Assembly: GCA_965238265.1 (NCBI GenBank)
Contig: OZ250185.1
Coordinates: 1,178,001-1,242,000 of the forward strand
Reading direction: 5' to 3'
Origin: JAJDUF01 sp965238265
GTDB lineage: Bacteria; Chloroflexota; UBA11872; UBA12225; JAJDUF01
Length of the DNA stretch: 64,000 nucleotides
Shown: positions 16,169-25,221 of the stretch, piece by piece
Layout: every line of letters starts with the position of its first letter
Numbering within the stretch: position 1 is the stretch's first letter
Notes under the pieces: model-generated
Seen by the model: only the letters and a program-made list of their open reading frames with translations
The model's database searches: none
What the model was told of the DNA's origin: nothing
Program-made: the position numbers and the translations under genes

Positions 16169-17152
16169 CTGCGCGTGGCGATTGTCGGCACCGGGCGGCG
16201 CGGCCAGCTCTATCTGGCGCACCTACTCAGACGCGGCGACGTGGCTATTCGGGCGGTGTGCGATGTCAACCACCGGGCCGCAGCGGCCGCCGGCCATATG
16301 AGCCGGGTGAGCCGGGCGCGGGTCTATACGCGCTATGAGCTAGTCTTGCTGCACGAGGACCTGGACGCGCTGATCGTCGCGTCGCCCGCACGCTACCATC
16401 TGCTCATTGCCGGCGAGGCCGTGCAGCGTGGCCTCCAGGTCTTCTTGGCGCCGCCGCTGGCGGCGACGATCCCCGCGGGACGCCGCCTGGCGGGGCAAGC
16501 CGGTGCCTCTTGTGCTCTGGACTATGCGGTGCGGTACGAGCCTGACCTGCCGGCCGCCCGGGCACTGCTCGCCGCTCGCCCGATCACCAGGATGGCCGGG
16601 CAGTATCGCCTCCCTAGCAACGAGATCAATCCGGCTCGCAGCGCGCGTTCGTCTGAGCCACCTCCTGCACCGCCACCGGAGCTACTCGATACCTGGGAGT
16701 TGCTGGCGGGCCGGGTGCGCGCGGTGGAGCCCGCGCCGTCCGAGCGGCGCGGGCCGGCGCTGCGCCTGAGCGGTGGGGTTGCCGGCGTGGTCACCGGGAC
16801 GATGAGCCTCCCTACGCCGTGGGAGCTTGTCGTGGAGGCGCCGCCGGTCAAGGTCACGATCACGCCCGCTGCTCTGCGCGTGGCGGCGGCAGCGAGCGTC
16901 CGGTGCTACACGCTCGACCCGATGCGGGCGCTCGATACGTTCCTGGAAGCGGCGGCGCGGCGTGACGGTACGCGGCTGCGGACCGCGCCGGACGCGATGC
17001 TGCGGCCCTTGGCCTTGGTGCTTGCTGCCCGTGAAGTCCTGGAGCAGCCCCAGACTCTCGCCATCGCCGACGTACTGGCGCGCGAAGAGCCACCGCCGCG
17101 CCGCTGGCTCTGGCGCCAGCTAGCCCGGTGGCTGGATTTCTTGTGGCACTAG
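16163..17152 (+). CDS. Degenerate Gfo/Idh/MocA-like protein
   Basis: A 329-residue protein with an intact Rossmann motif (VAIVGTGRRGQ, residues 5-15) but with the EKP motif replaced by LAPPLAAT, removing the conserved lysine, and without the usual histidine motif in the C-terminal half. The second domain is short and Ala/Arg-rich, ending in a WLWRQLARWLDFLWH helix. It probably binds a dinucleotide but may not catalyse the usual reaction. The ATG at 16163 is chosen because homology starts there; the open frame runs further upstream through the duplicated terminator. Confidence 0.75.
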   Translation: MTLRVAIVGTGRRGQLYLAHLLRRGDVAIRAVCDVNHRAAAAAGHMSRVSRARVYTRYELVLLHEDLDALIVASPARYHLLIAGEAVQRGLQVFLAPPLAATIPAGRRLAGQAGASCALDYAVRYEPDLPAARALLAARPITRMAGQYRLPSNEINPARSARSSEPPPAPPPELLDTWELLAGRVRAVEPAPSERRGPALRLSGGVAGVVTGTMSLPTPWELVVEAPPVKVTITPAALRVAAAASVRCYTLDPMRALDTFLEAAARRDGTRLRTAPDAMLRPLALVLAAREVLEQPQTLAIADVLAREEPPPRRWLWRQLARWLDFLWH

Positions 17153-17157
17153 GACTG

Positions 17158-17230
17158 ACCTCACCCCCGGCCCCTTCCCGGCAGGGCAGGGGAGTCATGG
17201 AGGCGACCGAGAGGGGGCCGGGGGGTGAGG
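17158..17230. repeat. GC-rich intergenic palindromic repeat
   Basis: CTCACCCCCGGCCCCTTCC ... GAGGGGGCCGGGGGGTGAG, hybrid of the long and short repeat forms, lying between two convergent genes. Confidence 0.7.
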
Positions 17231-17236
17231 CACGCC

Positions 17237-18658
17237 CTAGGAGCCTTCCGCTCCCAGCCGTTGCTTCTCGACGGCGATGCGGAAAGGCAGCCGTGGGAGG
17301 CTATCTAGCCAGTTGGGCCAGACGGTAAGCTCGCGGGCAGCGAAGCCTGGCCGGGCGTCGAGATAGGCCTGCGCCTCGGCTCGCGTTCGTCCAGCGAGAT
17401 CACTACGGATTTGCCCCACGTCCACGTTCGGCTCGCGATGTCCTTGGGCCTGAATCTGCATGTAGACTGCCCCCACCCCCGGCTCCACGCGCTCCACCAC
17501 CGGCGGCGAGACTTGCAACGTCTCGTTGACCACGACCCACCCGGGCGCAGTGCTGTCCACGTGTGCGGCGAGCTTTTCATCGACCAGTTGATTCACATCG
17601 TCCCCTCGGAACTGAGTAGCGCTATAGCGTACTTTCATGCGGAGGCGCACAGAGGTGGCCTCGGCGCGTACGTCCGCTGGCTCGTAGACCTCCTCGGTGA
17701 CGGCCGGGTTGGGTTCGGGCCACACGACGATCGATTCGCCGGTGCGCTCGCGCTCACTCAGGCGTGCTTCGACCTGCTCCCGCAGGGTAGCAAGCAGCGT
17801 GTTGTAGAGTTGCTGGCGATCTTCAGCCGTGACGAAGCGCACCATGCGGTCGGTGCCGCCTTGCGTCGGTTGGTCATTCCGCACCTCCAGGCTCTCACGC
17901 AATGGCCCATCAATGGCGTTGATCGCTTCCGGGGCTACGTTCCCGGCCGTGCCACCGGTCACCGCCTCGATCTTGACGCGGCGAATCCCGAAACTCTGCT
18001 GCGTTCCGGCAGCGACACTGCCGGGGATGACCACCTCGCCGGTCGTCACAAAACTGACGTTGCCGGTCTGTACGACCGTTCCTTGCGGCACGACGACCGC
18101 GCTGCTGAGTTTGTTTGTAAAGAACACCTCGCCGGTGGCTTGCCGGTTGGCCACGATATCCTGGCCGGTCGTGGGCATTTCCAGGGTTTCGGCTGCTTCC
18201 ACGGACACGACGTGCGCCGGCAGCTTACCATCTGCGACACTTATCCCGCGCACACGCGCATCGGCGATCAGGGTCATATTGGAAGTAAAGGCCACTGGCA
18301 CGGTCCGGAGCGTCACGCGAGCACTGGGAAGCACGAAGAGCACGAAGGCGCTCAGAAGCACGACCGCAAGGACGACAACCAAGACGGGCCGCCACGGGGC
18401 CGGTGGCGCCGACACCGACCGCGGCGCGGCCCGCTTGGCCGGCGCTGCGGGAGTGCCGGCTGCGGGAAAGCGGTAGGTATCCCGCACCGTCCGCCTAGTT
18501 TCGGTGGGCCGCCTCGCGGTCCGGGCGCTGCGTAGGCGTGCAGACGAACCAGCGGCGATGGACGCCAACGCTTCTGCCGTTGTGCGCGGCCGTTCCTCCT
18601 GCGATGGTGGCGGCTCGCCGGCGTTGGGCGGTGGCTCGCTTGGCCTACGGCCGCTCAC
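17237..18658 (-). CDS. Baseplate J-like domain membrane protein
   Basis: A 473-residue protein. Residues 1-90 are low-complexity, Pro/Ala/Arg-rich and cytoplasmic; one membrane helix lies near 92-112 (VLVVVLAVVLLSAFVLFVLP); the rest is extracytoplasmic beta-rich sequence with the pattern seen in the baseplate J/gp47-like domain (QATGEVFFTNKLSSAVVVPQG, then VPGSVAAGTQQSF-type turns and GTAGNVAPEAIN). Chloroflexota genomes carry such proteins on their own, not in phage tails. The GTG start overlaps the alaS stop by four bases (GTGA), so it is co-translated with alaS. Role unknown; a cell-envelope function is likely. Confidence 0.75.
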   Translation of the reverse strand: MSGRRPSEPPPNAGEPPPSQEERPRTTAEALASIAAGSSARLRSARTARRPTETRRTVRDTYRFPAAGTPAAPAKRAAPRSVSAPPAPWRPVLVVVLAVVLLSAFVLFVLPSARVTLRTVPVAFTSNMTLIADARVRGISVADGKLPAHVVSVEAAETLEMPTTGQDIVANRQATGEVFFTNKLSSAVVVPQGTVVQTGNVSFVTTGEVVIPGSVAAGTQQSFGIRRVKIEAVTGGTAGNVAPEAINAIDGPLRESLEVRNDQPTQGGTDRMVRFVTAEDRQQLYNTLLATLREQVEARLSERERTGESIVVWPEPNPAVTEEVYEPADVRAEATSVRLRMKVRYSATQFRGDDVNQLVDEKLAAHVDSTAPGWVVVNETLQVSPPVVERVEPGVGAVYMQIQAQGHREPNVDVGQIRSDLAGRTRAEAQAYLDARPGFAARELTVWPNWLDSLPRLPFRIAVEKQRLGAEGS

Positions 18659-21423
18659 GATGCGCTACCTGACCCTGACCGCTTGGCCGGCACCGCCTTG
18701 GCGTCCGGCGGATTATGGAGATCAAGCGGGTCACTACCTCGCAACATCGCGGTTGCCCGCTCGCGGCCATGCGCCAGCGCCGCAGCCAGGCGGGAAGGAT
18801 CGCCGCCGCCGCCCTGGGCCATGTCCGGCCGGCCGCCCCCCTTTGCTCCCATCACCGCCGCCACCTCGCGCAGCAAAGCGCCCGCGTGAAGCCCGTCGTT
18901 CGTCAGCTCGCGCGATACAGCCACCAGCAGCTGCGGTCGTTTGGGCCGCGTGGTGCCGAGAATGAGCGCCGCCGGCCCCGGGAGATGGTCGCGGAGCCAA
19001 TCGCCCGTTTCCCGCAGCGCGCGCATATCGGCTACCGCGACCTCTGTCGCCAAGACATGAGCGCCATTGACCGCGACAGCCTGTTTCAGGACGTTTTCCA
19101 GCGTGCTTTGGTCGGATTGACGACTGGCCGCCGCCAGTTGACGGCGTGTCTCCGTTAGCTCCGCTTGCAACTGTTCCACGCGACCGACCACCTCGGCCAA
19201 AGGGACGCCCAGCGCGTGACTCAGCGTCTCCAGCGTGGCGCGGGTGTCGGCGGCCAGCGCCTCGGCAGCAGCACCCGTCACCGCCTCGACGCGGCGCAGG
19301 CCGGAGCCGATGCTGCCTTCCGAGGTCAGCATGAAGGAACCGATGGCGCCCGTTCGCGCGACGTGGGTCCCGCCGCACAGCTCGCGACTGAGGTCGCCGA
19401 TGCGAACAACCCGCGCCTGCTCGCCATAGCGCTCGTCGAAGAGCGCGAGCGCGCCGCTCGTCAACGCCTCTTGCAGCGGCATGACCGTCGGCTCCACGGG
19501 CACGTTGGCGCGAATCGCCGCATTGACCCGGCGCTCGATCTCCCGCTGCTCGTCGGGGCCGAGTGGCCCACGGTGGGAGAAGTCGAAGCGAAGCCGATCC
19601 GGCGCGACCAGGGAGCCGGACTGCTGGACGTGCTCACCCAGCACCGTTCGCAACGCGGCGTGCAGGAGGTGTGTTGCGCTGTGGTGACGAGCCGTATCGG
19701 CGCGCCTTTCGCGGTCAACTTGGGCACTGACCGGCTCACCGACCGCCAGATAGCCCTCGACCACTTCCCCGATATGCACAATGACCTCGCCGGCCGGTCG
19801 CTGCACGTCCTGCACGGTGAATCGTCCATGCGGGCCGGTGATTGTCCCGCTATCCCCTACCTGCCCGCCCCCCTCGGCGTAGAAGGGTGTGCAGTCGAGG
19901 ACGACCATCGCCGCGGCGCCGGGTGCGGCTGTGGCCACCGGCTCACCACCTTGCTCTAGCCACAGCACCTCGGCGCCATCCACCTCGGTCCCGGTGTAGC
20001 CCTCGAACGTGACCTCGACTGCCGGGAGCGTGATGCCTCGCCACTGCTGGAACTGCTGCGCCGCCCGGCTGCGCTCGCGCTGCGCTGCCATGCGCTGCTC
20101 GAAGCCGTCCGTATCCACCTGCACGCCCTGACCGGCGGCGATTTCCTCGGTCAGCGGTAGCGGGAAGCCGAATGTATCGTAGAGCCGAAACGCCGTATCG
20201 CCCGGCAGCGTGGTATCCCCCTTAGCCTTCAGCGCGGCGACCTCGGTTTCCAGCAGCTGCGTGCCGGCATCGAGGGTGCGCCCGAACTGCGCTTCCTCGT
20301 CGGCAGTTGCCCGCTCGATCAGGGCGCGTTTCTGGGCCAGATGGGGGTGGTGCTCGGCCATGCGGTCGAGTGTGGCCGCGACAACCGGCCCGGTGATCGG
20401 TGCCTCGCTGCCGAGCAGGCGGCTGTGCCGCACGGCGCGGCGGATCAGCCGGCGCACGACATAACCGCGTCCCTCGTTGGACGGCAGCGCGCCATCGGCC
20501 ACCAGAAAGGTCGCGGCGCGAAGGTGATCGGCGATGATACGGAGCGAGAGATCCGTGTCCTGCTGCCGTGCCAGACGCGCACCACCCCTCCCACCATCGT
20601 GCGCGTCTGGCAGCGGCACCGCCTCGCCATAGGCCACCCCGGTCTGCGCCGCCGCCGCGGCGATCAGGGGCGCGAAGAGATCGGTCTCGTAAGCCGATGG
20701 TTTGTCTTGGAGAAGGGTCACAATGCGCTCGAAGCCGACGCCGGTGTCTATGCCGGTGCGCTGGAGCGGTGTAAGGGTGCCATCGGCAGCTTTGTTGTAT
20801 TGGTTGAAGACCGCGTTCCAGAACTCGAGGAAACGACTACAGTGGTTCGGTCCGCACTGATCGAGCGGGAGGCCACAGCCGGCCTCTGGGCCGAGATCAA
20901 TGTGGATCTCCGAGTCTGGCCCGCACGGACCGGTCTCTAGGTCCCACCAGTTCTCATCGAACCCGAACGACCGAATACGGCTGGCCGGAATGCCGACTGC
21001 CTGCCATGCTGCTTCTGCCTCGTCATCACGGGGTATACCAGACTCTCCGGCAAAGATCGTCGCCCATAGACGGTCAGCAGGGAGCCCGAGCTCCTTGGTC
21101 ACAAACTCGAAGGCGAAGGCGATGGCTTCCTGCTTGAAATAGTCACCAAAGGAGAAGTGTCCCAGCATCTCGAAGAAGGTGTGGTGCGTATTGTCGCCCA
21201 CCTCCTCGATGTCGTCCGTCCGCACACAGCGTTGGACCGTCACGAGGCGGGGCGCTGGTGGCGCGGCGGCGCCGACGAAATAGGGCGCGAACTGCTGCAT
21301 TCCCGCCGAGGTGAACAGCACGCTCGGATCGTCGTGAGGAATGAGCGAGGCGCTGGGCAGAGCCAGATGGCCTTGCCGCTCGAAATAGGTGACAAAACGC
21401 CGGCGAATCTCGTCACTACGCAT
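18655..21423 (-). CDS. alaS: Alanyl-tRNA synthetase
   Basis: A 922-residue class II synthetase that charges tRNA-Ala. The catalytic core begins EIRRRFVTYFERQGH and includes LFTSAGMQQFAPYF, FFEMLGHFSFGDYFKQE and WNAVFNQYN; the editing domain has HHSATHLLHAAL and ELCGGTHVARTG, whose His and Cys residues bind zinc; a C-terminal coiled coil and C-Ala domain (MGAKGGGRPDMAQGGG) follow. Length is slightly above the usual 870-880 because of insertions and a Ser/Gly-rich end. All motifs look intact. Confidence 0.97.
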   Translation of the reverse strand: MRSDEIRRRFVTYFERQGHLALPSASLIPHDDPSVLFTSAGMQQFAPYFVGAAAPPAPRLVTVQRCVRTDDIEEVGDNTHHTFFEMLGHFSFGDYFKQEAIAFAFEFVTKELGLPADRLWATIFAGESGIPRDDEAEAAWQAVGIPASRIRSFGFDENWWDLETGPCGPDSEIHIDLGPEAGCGLPLDQCGPNHCSRFLEFWNAVFNQYNKAADGTLTPLQRTGIDTGVGFERIVTLLQDKPSAYETDLFAPLIAAAAAQTGVAYGEAVPLPDAHDGGRGGARLARQQDTDLSLRIIADHLRAATFLVADGALPSNEGRGYVVRRLIRRAVRHSRLLGSEAPITGPVVAATLDRMAEHHPHLAQKRALIERATADEEAQFGRTLDAGTQLLETEVAALKAKGDTTLPGDTAFRLYDTFGFPLPLTEEIAAGQGVQVDTDGFEQRMAAQRERSRAAQQFQQWRGITLPAVEVTFEGYTGTEVDGAEVLWLEQGGEPVATAAPGAAAMVVLDCTPFYAEGGGQVGDSGTITGPHGRFTVQDVQRPAGEVIVHIGEVVEGYLAVGEPVSAQVDRERRADTARHHSATHLLHAALRTVLGEHVQQSGSLVAPDRLRFDFSHRGPLGPDEQREIERRVNAAIRANVPVEPTVMPLQEALTSGALALFDERYGEQARVVRIGDLSRELCGGTHVARTGAIGSFMLTSEGSIGSGLRRVEAVTGAAAEALAADTRATLETLSHALGVPLAEVVGRVEQLQAELTETRRQLAAASRQSDQSTLENVLKQAVAVNGAHVLATEVAVADMRALRETGDWLRDHLPGPAALILGTTRPKRPQLLVAVSRELTNDGLHAGALLREVAAVMGAKGGGRPDMAQGGGGDPSRLAAALAHGRERATAMLRGSDPLDLHNPPDAKAVPAKRSGSGSAS

Positions 21424-21640
21424 CCGTCATCATCCTGGCCGGCCAACGCTGCCCGTCCGGCGCGTACACGGCGGCGGCATTAGCCGGCCACCAGCGAGCG
21501 GTGGTGAGGGTAGAAGTGTACCTGCGAGGCCCCGGCACCACGCCCGCCCGCCGCCGCTGGTGGCCGGGAGAGTAGCCCAGCGGGGGGGGTGCTCCGGCGC
21601 CATTCTACCCACGTCCCGGCCGGGCTGTCAACGCCCGGTC

Positions 21641-21669
21641 TTGACATATCTTAGCGTTTTCACTACACT
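21641..21669 (+). promoter_or_regulatory. Sigma-70-type promoter of clpC
   Basis: Perfect -35 TTGACA (21641-21646), 17-base spacer, -10 TACACT (21664-21669), 31 bases before the start codon. A single ACTCAAG lies at 21687-21693, a half-site of the HspR (HAIR) motif, but no matching CTTGAGT is present, so heat-shock repression is only a possibility. Confidence 0.75.
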
Positions 21670-21700
21670 ATAGTTGCACCGATAACACTCAAGGATTGGA

Positions 21701-24169
21701 ATGATGTTACCCCTCGACCGCTTCACCCACGCCGCGCAGGAAGCCCTGATGCGTGGTCAGGGCCTACTTGCCGAGTTCGGGCACACCACGTTCGAGCCGG
21801 AGCACCTGTTGGTGGCGCTCTTGGAAGCGCCGCAAGGCATGATCCCCGAAACCCTGAAAGAGCTGGAGCTGGATGGGCGGGCGTTAGCCCAGCGGGTGCG
21901 CGGCCTTCTGGCCCAGCAGCCGCGCGTGTCGGGTACGCAGATCTATCTCAGTCCGCGGACAAAGCGGATCATGGATGCGGCCCTGGCCGCCGCCGGACAG
22001 CGCGGCGATGCCTTCGTTGGCGCCGAGCATCTACTGGTGTCAGCGTTGGCCGAAGGTGGCGCCGGGGCGCGGCTGGTCGCCGCGGCCGGTCTGACCCCCG
22101 ACCGCATCGCCAAGGCCCTGAAGGATGTGCGTGGCTCGCGCCCGATGGATACCCCCACGGCCGAGAACCAGGCCCGGGTGCTCGCGCAGTACACCGTTGA
22201 CCTGACTCAGCTGGCCCAGGACAACCGGCTCGACCCGGTGATTGGTCGCGACGACGAAGTGACGCGCTTGATGGAGGTCCTCAGCCGGCGCACGAAGAAC
22301 AACCCCGTCCTGATCGGGCCGCCCGGTGTGGGGAAGACCGCTATCGCCGAGGGGTTGGCGCAGCGCATTGCTGCGGAGACCGTCCCCGAGCCACTGCTGG
22401 GCAAGCGGGTGCTGGCGCTCGATATCGGAGCGCTGCTGGCCGGCTCCAAGTTCCGCGGGGAGTTCGAGGAACGCATCAAAGGCGTTATCCAAGAAGTCCA
22501 GGATGCCAAGGGCACGATCATCCTCTTCATTGACGAAGTGCATACCCTGGTCGGCGCCGGCGGCGGCGAGGGCGCCATTGACGCCGGGAACTTGCTCAAG
22601 CCGGCGCTGGCACGCGGGCAGTTGCGGGCGATTGGCGCGACCACGCCGGACGAGTACCGGCAGCATATCGAGCGCGACCCGGCGCTCGAACGGCGCTTCC
22701 AACCGGTGTATGTCGGCCCCCCCGACCAAGAGACTGCTATCAAGATTCTGGAGGGCTTGCGGCCGAAGTACGAGGAGCACCACCAGCTCCGTATCGCCGA
22801 TGAAGCGCTGGCGGTGGCCGTGAAACTGGCCGACCGCTACATCAGCGAACGCTACCTGCCCGATAAGGCCATTGACGTGATGGACGAGGCCGCTGCGAAG
22901 GTGCGTCTGCGGACCTCGACGCGGGACCCGGAGGTCGCACAGCGGATCGCTCGCGCCCGGCAGATCGGTGAGGAAGAAGAACAGGCGGCCGTCGAGCGTG
23001 ACTACGAGCGGGCGATGCAGTTGCGTCAGGAGCGGTTGGCGCTGGAAGAGGCTCTGGCCGAACGGCAGCCGGAGTCAGCGCAGCATGCAACCGCGTCCGT
23101 ATCGGCCAGCGACGTGGCGGAAGTGATCGCCAAGTGGACCGGTGTGCCCGTGACCAACATCTACACCGAGGATGCCGAGAAGCTGTTGCACTTGGAGGCG
23201 GCGCTGCATGAGCGCCTGGTCGGACAGGAGGAGGCCGTCGTTGCCGTCGCCGACGCCATCCGGCGCTCGCGGTCGGGGCTGGCAGACCCCCGGCGGCCCA
23301 TTGGGTCCTTCCTGTTCCTCGGGCCGACGGGCGTCGGCAAGACGGAGCTGGCCAAGAGCCTCGCGGCGTATCTTTTCGACGACGAGGACGCGCTGCTGCG
23401 CCTCGACATGTCGGAGTATCGGGAAGGCCACAACGTCTCCCGGCTGTTCGGTGCGCCGCCGGGCTACGTGGGGTACGACCGGGGCGGGCAGTTGACCGAA
23501 GCCGTCCGGCGCCGGCCCTACCAGGTCATTCTGTTCGACGAGGTGGAGAAGGCGCATCCCGAAGTCTTCAACGCGCTGCTCCAGATTCTCGAAGATGGAC
23601 GGCTCACGGACGGTCAGGGTCACGTCGTGGACTTCCGCAACACGGTCATCATCATGACCTCGAACGTGGGCACGAGCGGCCTCACCCTGCGGGCCGGGCC
23701 GGTGGGCTTCTTTGGCGGCGACGGCGCCGCCGACCAGGCCGAGCGGCAGCTGCGCGACCGGATCATGGACTCGCTGCGGCGCACCTTCCGTCCCGAGTTC
23801 CTGAACCGGATTGACGAAACAATCGTCTTCCATCGGCTCGCGCGGCCGCAGCTCCGCGCGGTCGTGGACAAGCTGCTGTCCGACCTGCGCGAGCGCTTGA
23901 CTGAGCGCGACATCGAGTTGGAGCTGACTGCGGCGGCCCGCGACTGGCTCCTGGATCGTGGCTACGATGAGGCTTACGGGGCGCGGCCGTTGCGCCGGCT
24001 CATTCAGCGGGAGATCGAGAACACGATGGCCCGCGGCGTGCTCGCCGGCGACTACAACGCCGGTGATCGGGTCCGCGCGGATGTCGTGGACGACCAGCTC
24101 ATTTGGGAAGTCGAACACCTCATCGTGCCATCCACACCCACGCCGGTCGAGCAGCCGGCAGCAGCGTAG
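21701..24169 (+). CDS. clpC: Clp ATPase, ClpC type
   Basis: An 822-residue Hsp100 unfoldase. Two N-terminal Clp repeats (about 1-150), first AAA+ module with GPPGVGKTAIAEGLAQ and IILFIDEVHTLVGAGGGEGA, a short middle region rich in Glu/Arg (about 420-460), second AAA+ module with FLFLGPTGVGKTELAK and VILFDEVEKAHPEVF, and a D2-small domain. The short middle region distinguishes it from ClpB disaggregases, so it is expected to feed substrates to ClpP. AAGGA precedes the ATG. The reading frame is complete and well preserved. Confidence 0.93.
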   Translation: MMLPLDRFTHAAQEALMRGQGLLAEFGHTTFEPEHLLVALLEAPQGMIPETLKELELDGRALAQRVRGLLAQQPRVSGTQIYLSPRTKRIMDAALAAAGQRGDAFVGAEHLLVSALAEGGAGARLVAAAGLTPDRIAKALKDVRGSRPMDTPTAENQARVLAQYTVDLTQLAQDNRLDPVIGRDDEVTRLMEVLSRRTKNNPVLIGPPGVGKTAIAEGLAQRIAAETVPEPLLGKRVLALDIGALLAGSKFRGEFEERIKGVIQEVQDAKGTIILFIDEVHTLVGAGGGEGAIDAGNLLKPALARGQLRAIGATTPDEYRQHIERDPALERRFQPVYVGPPDQETAIKILEGLRPKYEEHHQLRIADEALAVAVKLADRYISERYLPDKAIDVMDEAAAKVRLRTSTRDPEVAQRIARARQIGEEEEQAAVERDYERAMQLRQERLALEEALAERQPESAQHATASVSASDVAEVIAKWTGVPVTNIYTEDAEKLLHLEAALHERLVGQEEAVVAVADAIRRSRSGLADPRRPIGSFLFLGPTGVGKTELAKSLAAYLFDDEDALLRLDMSEYREGHNVSRLFGAPPGYVGYDRGGQLTEAVRRRPYQVILFDEVEKAHPEVFNALLQILEDGRLTDGQGHVVDFRNTVIIMTSNVGTSGLTLRAGPVGFFGGDGAADQAERQLRDRIMDSLRRTFRPEFLNRIDETIVFHRLARPQLRAVVDKLLSDLRERLTERDIELELTAAARDWLLDRGYDEAYGARPLRRLIQREIENTMARGVLAGDYNAGDRVRADVVDDQLIWEVEHLIVPSTPTPVEQPAAA

Positions 24170-24190
24170 GTCCTTCCACCCTCCCCGGTC

Positions 24191-24239
24191 GACTCCCCTC
24201 TCTATCGCTCGGCGATGGAGAGGGGGCCGGGGGGTGAGG
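24191..24239. repeat. Intergenic palindromic repeat, short form
   Basis: CCCCTCTCTATCGCTCGGCGATGGAGAGGGG hairpin followed by GCCGGGGGGTGAGG. Same as 26998 and 38898. Lies between the convergent clpC and anti-sigma genes and may serve as a terminator. Confidence 0.7.
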
Positions 24240-24243
24240 CGCT

Positions 24244-25104
24244 TCAGGCCTGACGCCCACGGACCCAGCGTTCCCCCAGCCAGGCCGCCCCGGCCACGAC
24301 GATCACGACGGCGCCGCCGATGAGCCACAGCACCCCCGGGGTGAACGTCGGGCCGGCCGCCTCCCGTTGTGGGACTGCGGTGAGGGCCGCTCGCGCTGGG
24401 GTCGGTACCGCTGTCGGACGAGCAGGAGTCGCAGTCGGCTGTGCCGTTGCCGTTGGGCTGGCCGCCGGCGTGGCGGCGCGAGCGGCGGCCGCGCGCGGTG
24501 CCGGCGCGACATCAGGCGCCGCAGCAACGACCTTCTCCACCACCTCTCGTTTCGCTACTCGCTTTTCCACGACCTTCTCGACGACCTTCTCGACGGCCAC
24601 CGATTGCCCCTGCTCGCCAACGACGGTCTGACTAGCTGCGTCCGAGGCCCCCGATGGACCGATTGCGCCGGATGCGCCGCGCTCGCCTTGCGGCCTGGCC
24701 GGCTCCGGTGGGACTTGGACATAGCGGACTTGCGACTCCCCGCCCAGACTGATGCCGGCGATCTGTATGGTGCCGATCAGGACGAGCACCACGGCGAGAG
24801 TGCCGGATAGTCGCCAGGTCAGCCCGAGCAGGCGCGGCCAGAAGGTTGCCCCGGCGCGGCCCGGTTCAACGAGATCGTCTGCGAGGACCGCATAGGAGCG
24901 CGGCGCTTGGACTGCCGGCAGCGCTGCAAGCAGCTGCTTGGTGGCCCGTAGCTCGGCCCAGTCGCGGCTGCACTCCGCGCACTCCTGCGCGTGAGCCGTG
25001 ACCGCGGTCGCGGTCGTCTCGTCCAGCTCGCCATCCAAGAGCGCCGACAGCAGCTCGGCAGCCCAGTCGTGGCCGGTAGCCGGCGGCGACTGACGGGTGC
25101 TCAC
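24244..25104 (-). CDS. Transmembrane anti-sigma factor with zinc-finger and collagen-like/VVEK linker
   Basis: A 286-residue protein read from the GTG at 25104 (GGGGGTG upstream). Residues 38-45 carry H-x3-C-x2-C (HAQECAEC), the zinc-associated anti-sigma domain. A membrane helix lies near 98-118. Outside it come GESQVRYVQVPP, five Gly-X-Y triplets (140-154), a repeated VVEK/KR stretch (170-193), an Ala/Pro/Thr linker and a second membrane helix near 258-278. It should bind and inhibit the sigma factor encoded upstream (25222), releasing it on an envelope signal. The external VRYV plus collagen-like design is shared with the lipoproteins at 9047 and 10809. Confidence 0.85.
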   Translation of the reverse strand: MSTRQSPPATGHDWAAELLSALLDGELDETTATAVTAHAQECAECSRDWAELRATKQLLAALPAVQAPRSYAVLADDLVEPGRAGATFWPRLLGLTWRLSGTLAVVLVLIGTIQIAGISLGGESQVRYVQVPPEPARPQGERGASGAIGPSGASDAASQTVVGEQGQSVAVEKVVEKVVEKRVAKREVVEKVVAAAPDVAPAPRAAAARAATPAASPTATAQPTATPARPTAVPTPARAALTAVPQREAAGPTFTPGVLWLIGGAVVIVVAGAAWLGERWVRGRQA

Positions 25105-25126
25105 GGCCGCACCCCCATTGCTACGC

Positions 25127-25216
25127 ACCTACCCCCACTCCCCTCCCTGAAGGGAAAGAGCCAACCGCCGCCGCCATGACGCCCCTTCCCTGCAGGGAAG
25201 GGGCCGGGGGGTAGGT
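25127..25216. repeat. GC-rich intergenic palindromic repeat, long form
   Basis: ACCTACCCCCACTCCCC ... CCCCTTCCCTGCAGGGAAGGGGCCGGGGGGTAGGT, between the sigma gene stop and the anti-sigma start. An insertion of this kind separates two genes that normally overlap. Confidence 0.7.
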
Positions 25217-25221
25217 CCAGC

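Noticed and set aside
17237..18658. Prophage suspected from the baseplate-J-like domain
   Set aside because: No other tail, capsid, integrase or terminase gene nearby, and the neighbours are housekeeping genes.
23075..24328. 417-codon minus-strand frame opposite clpC
   Set aside because: Antisense to conserved Clp ATPase modules; composition is low-complexity His/Arg/Leu.
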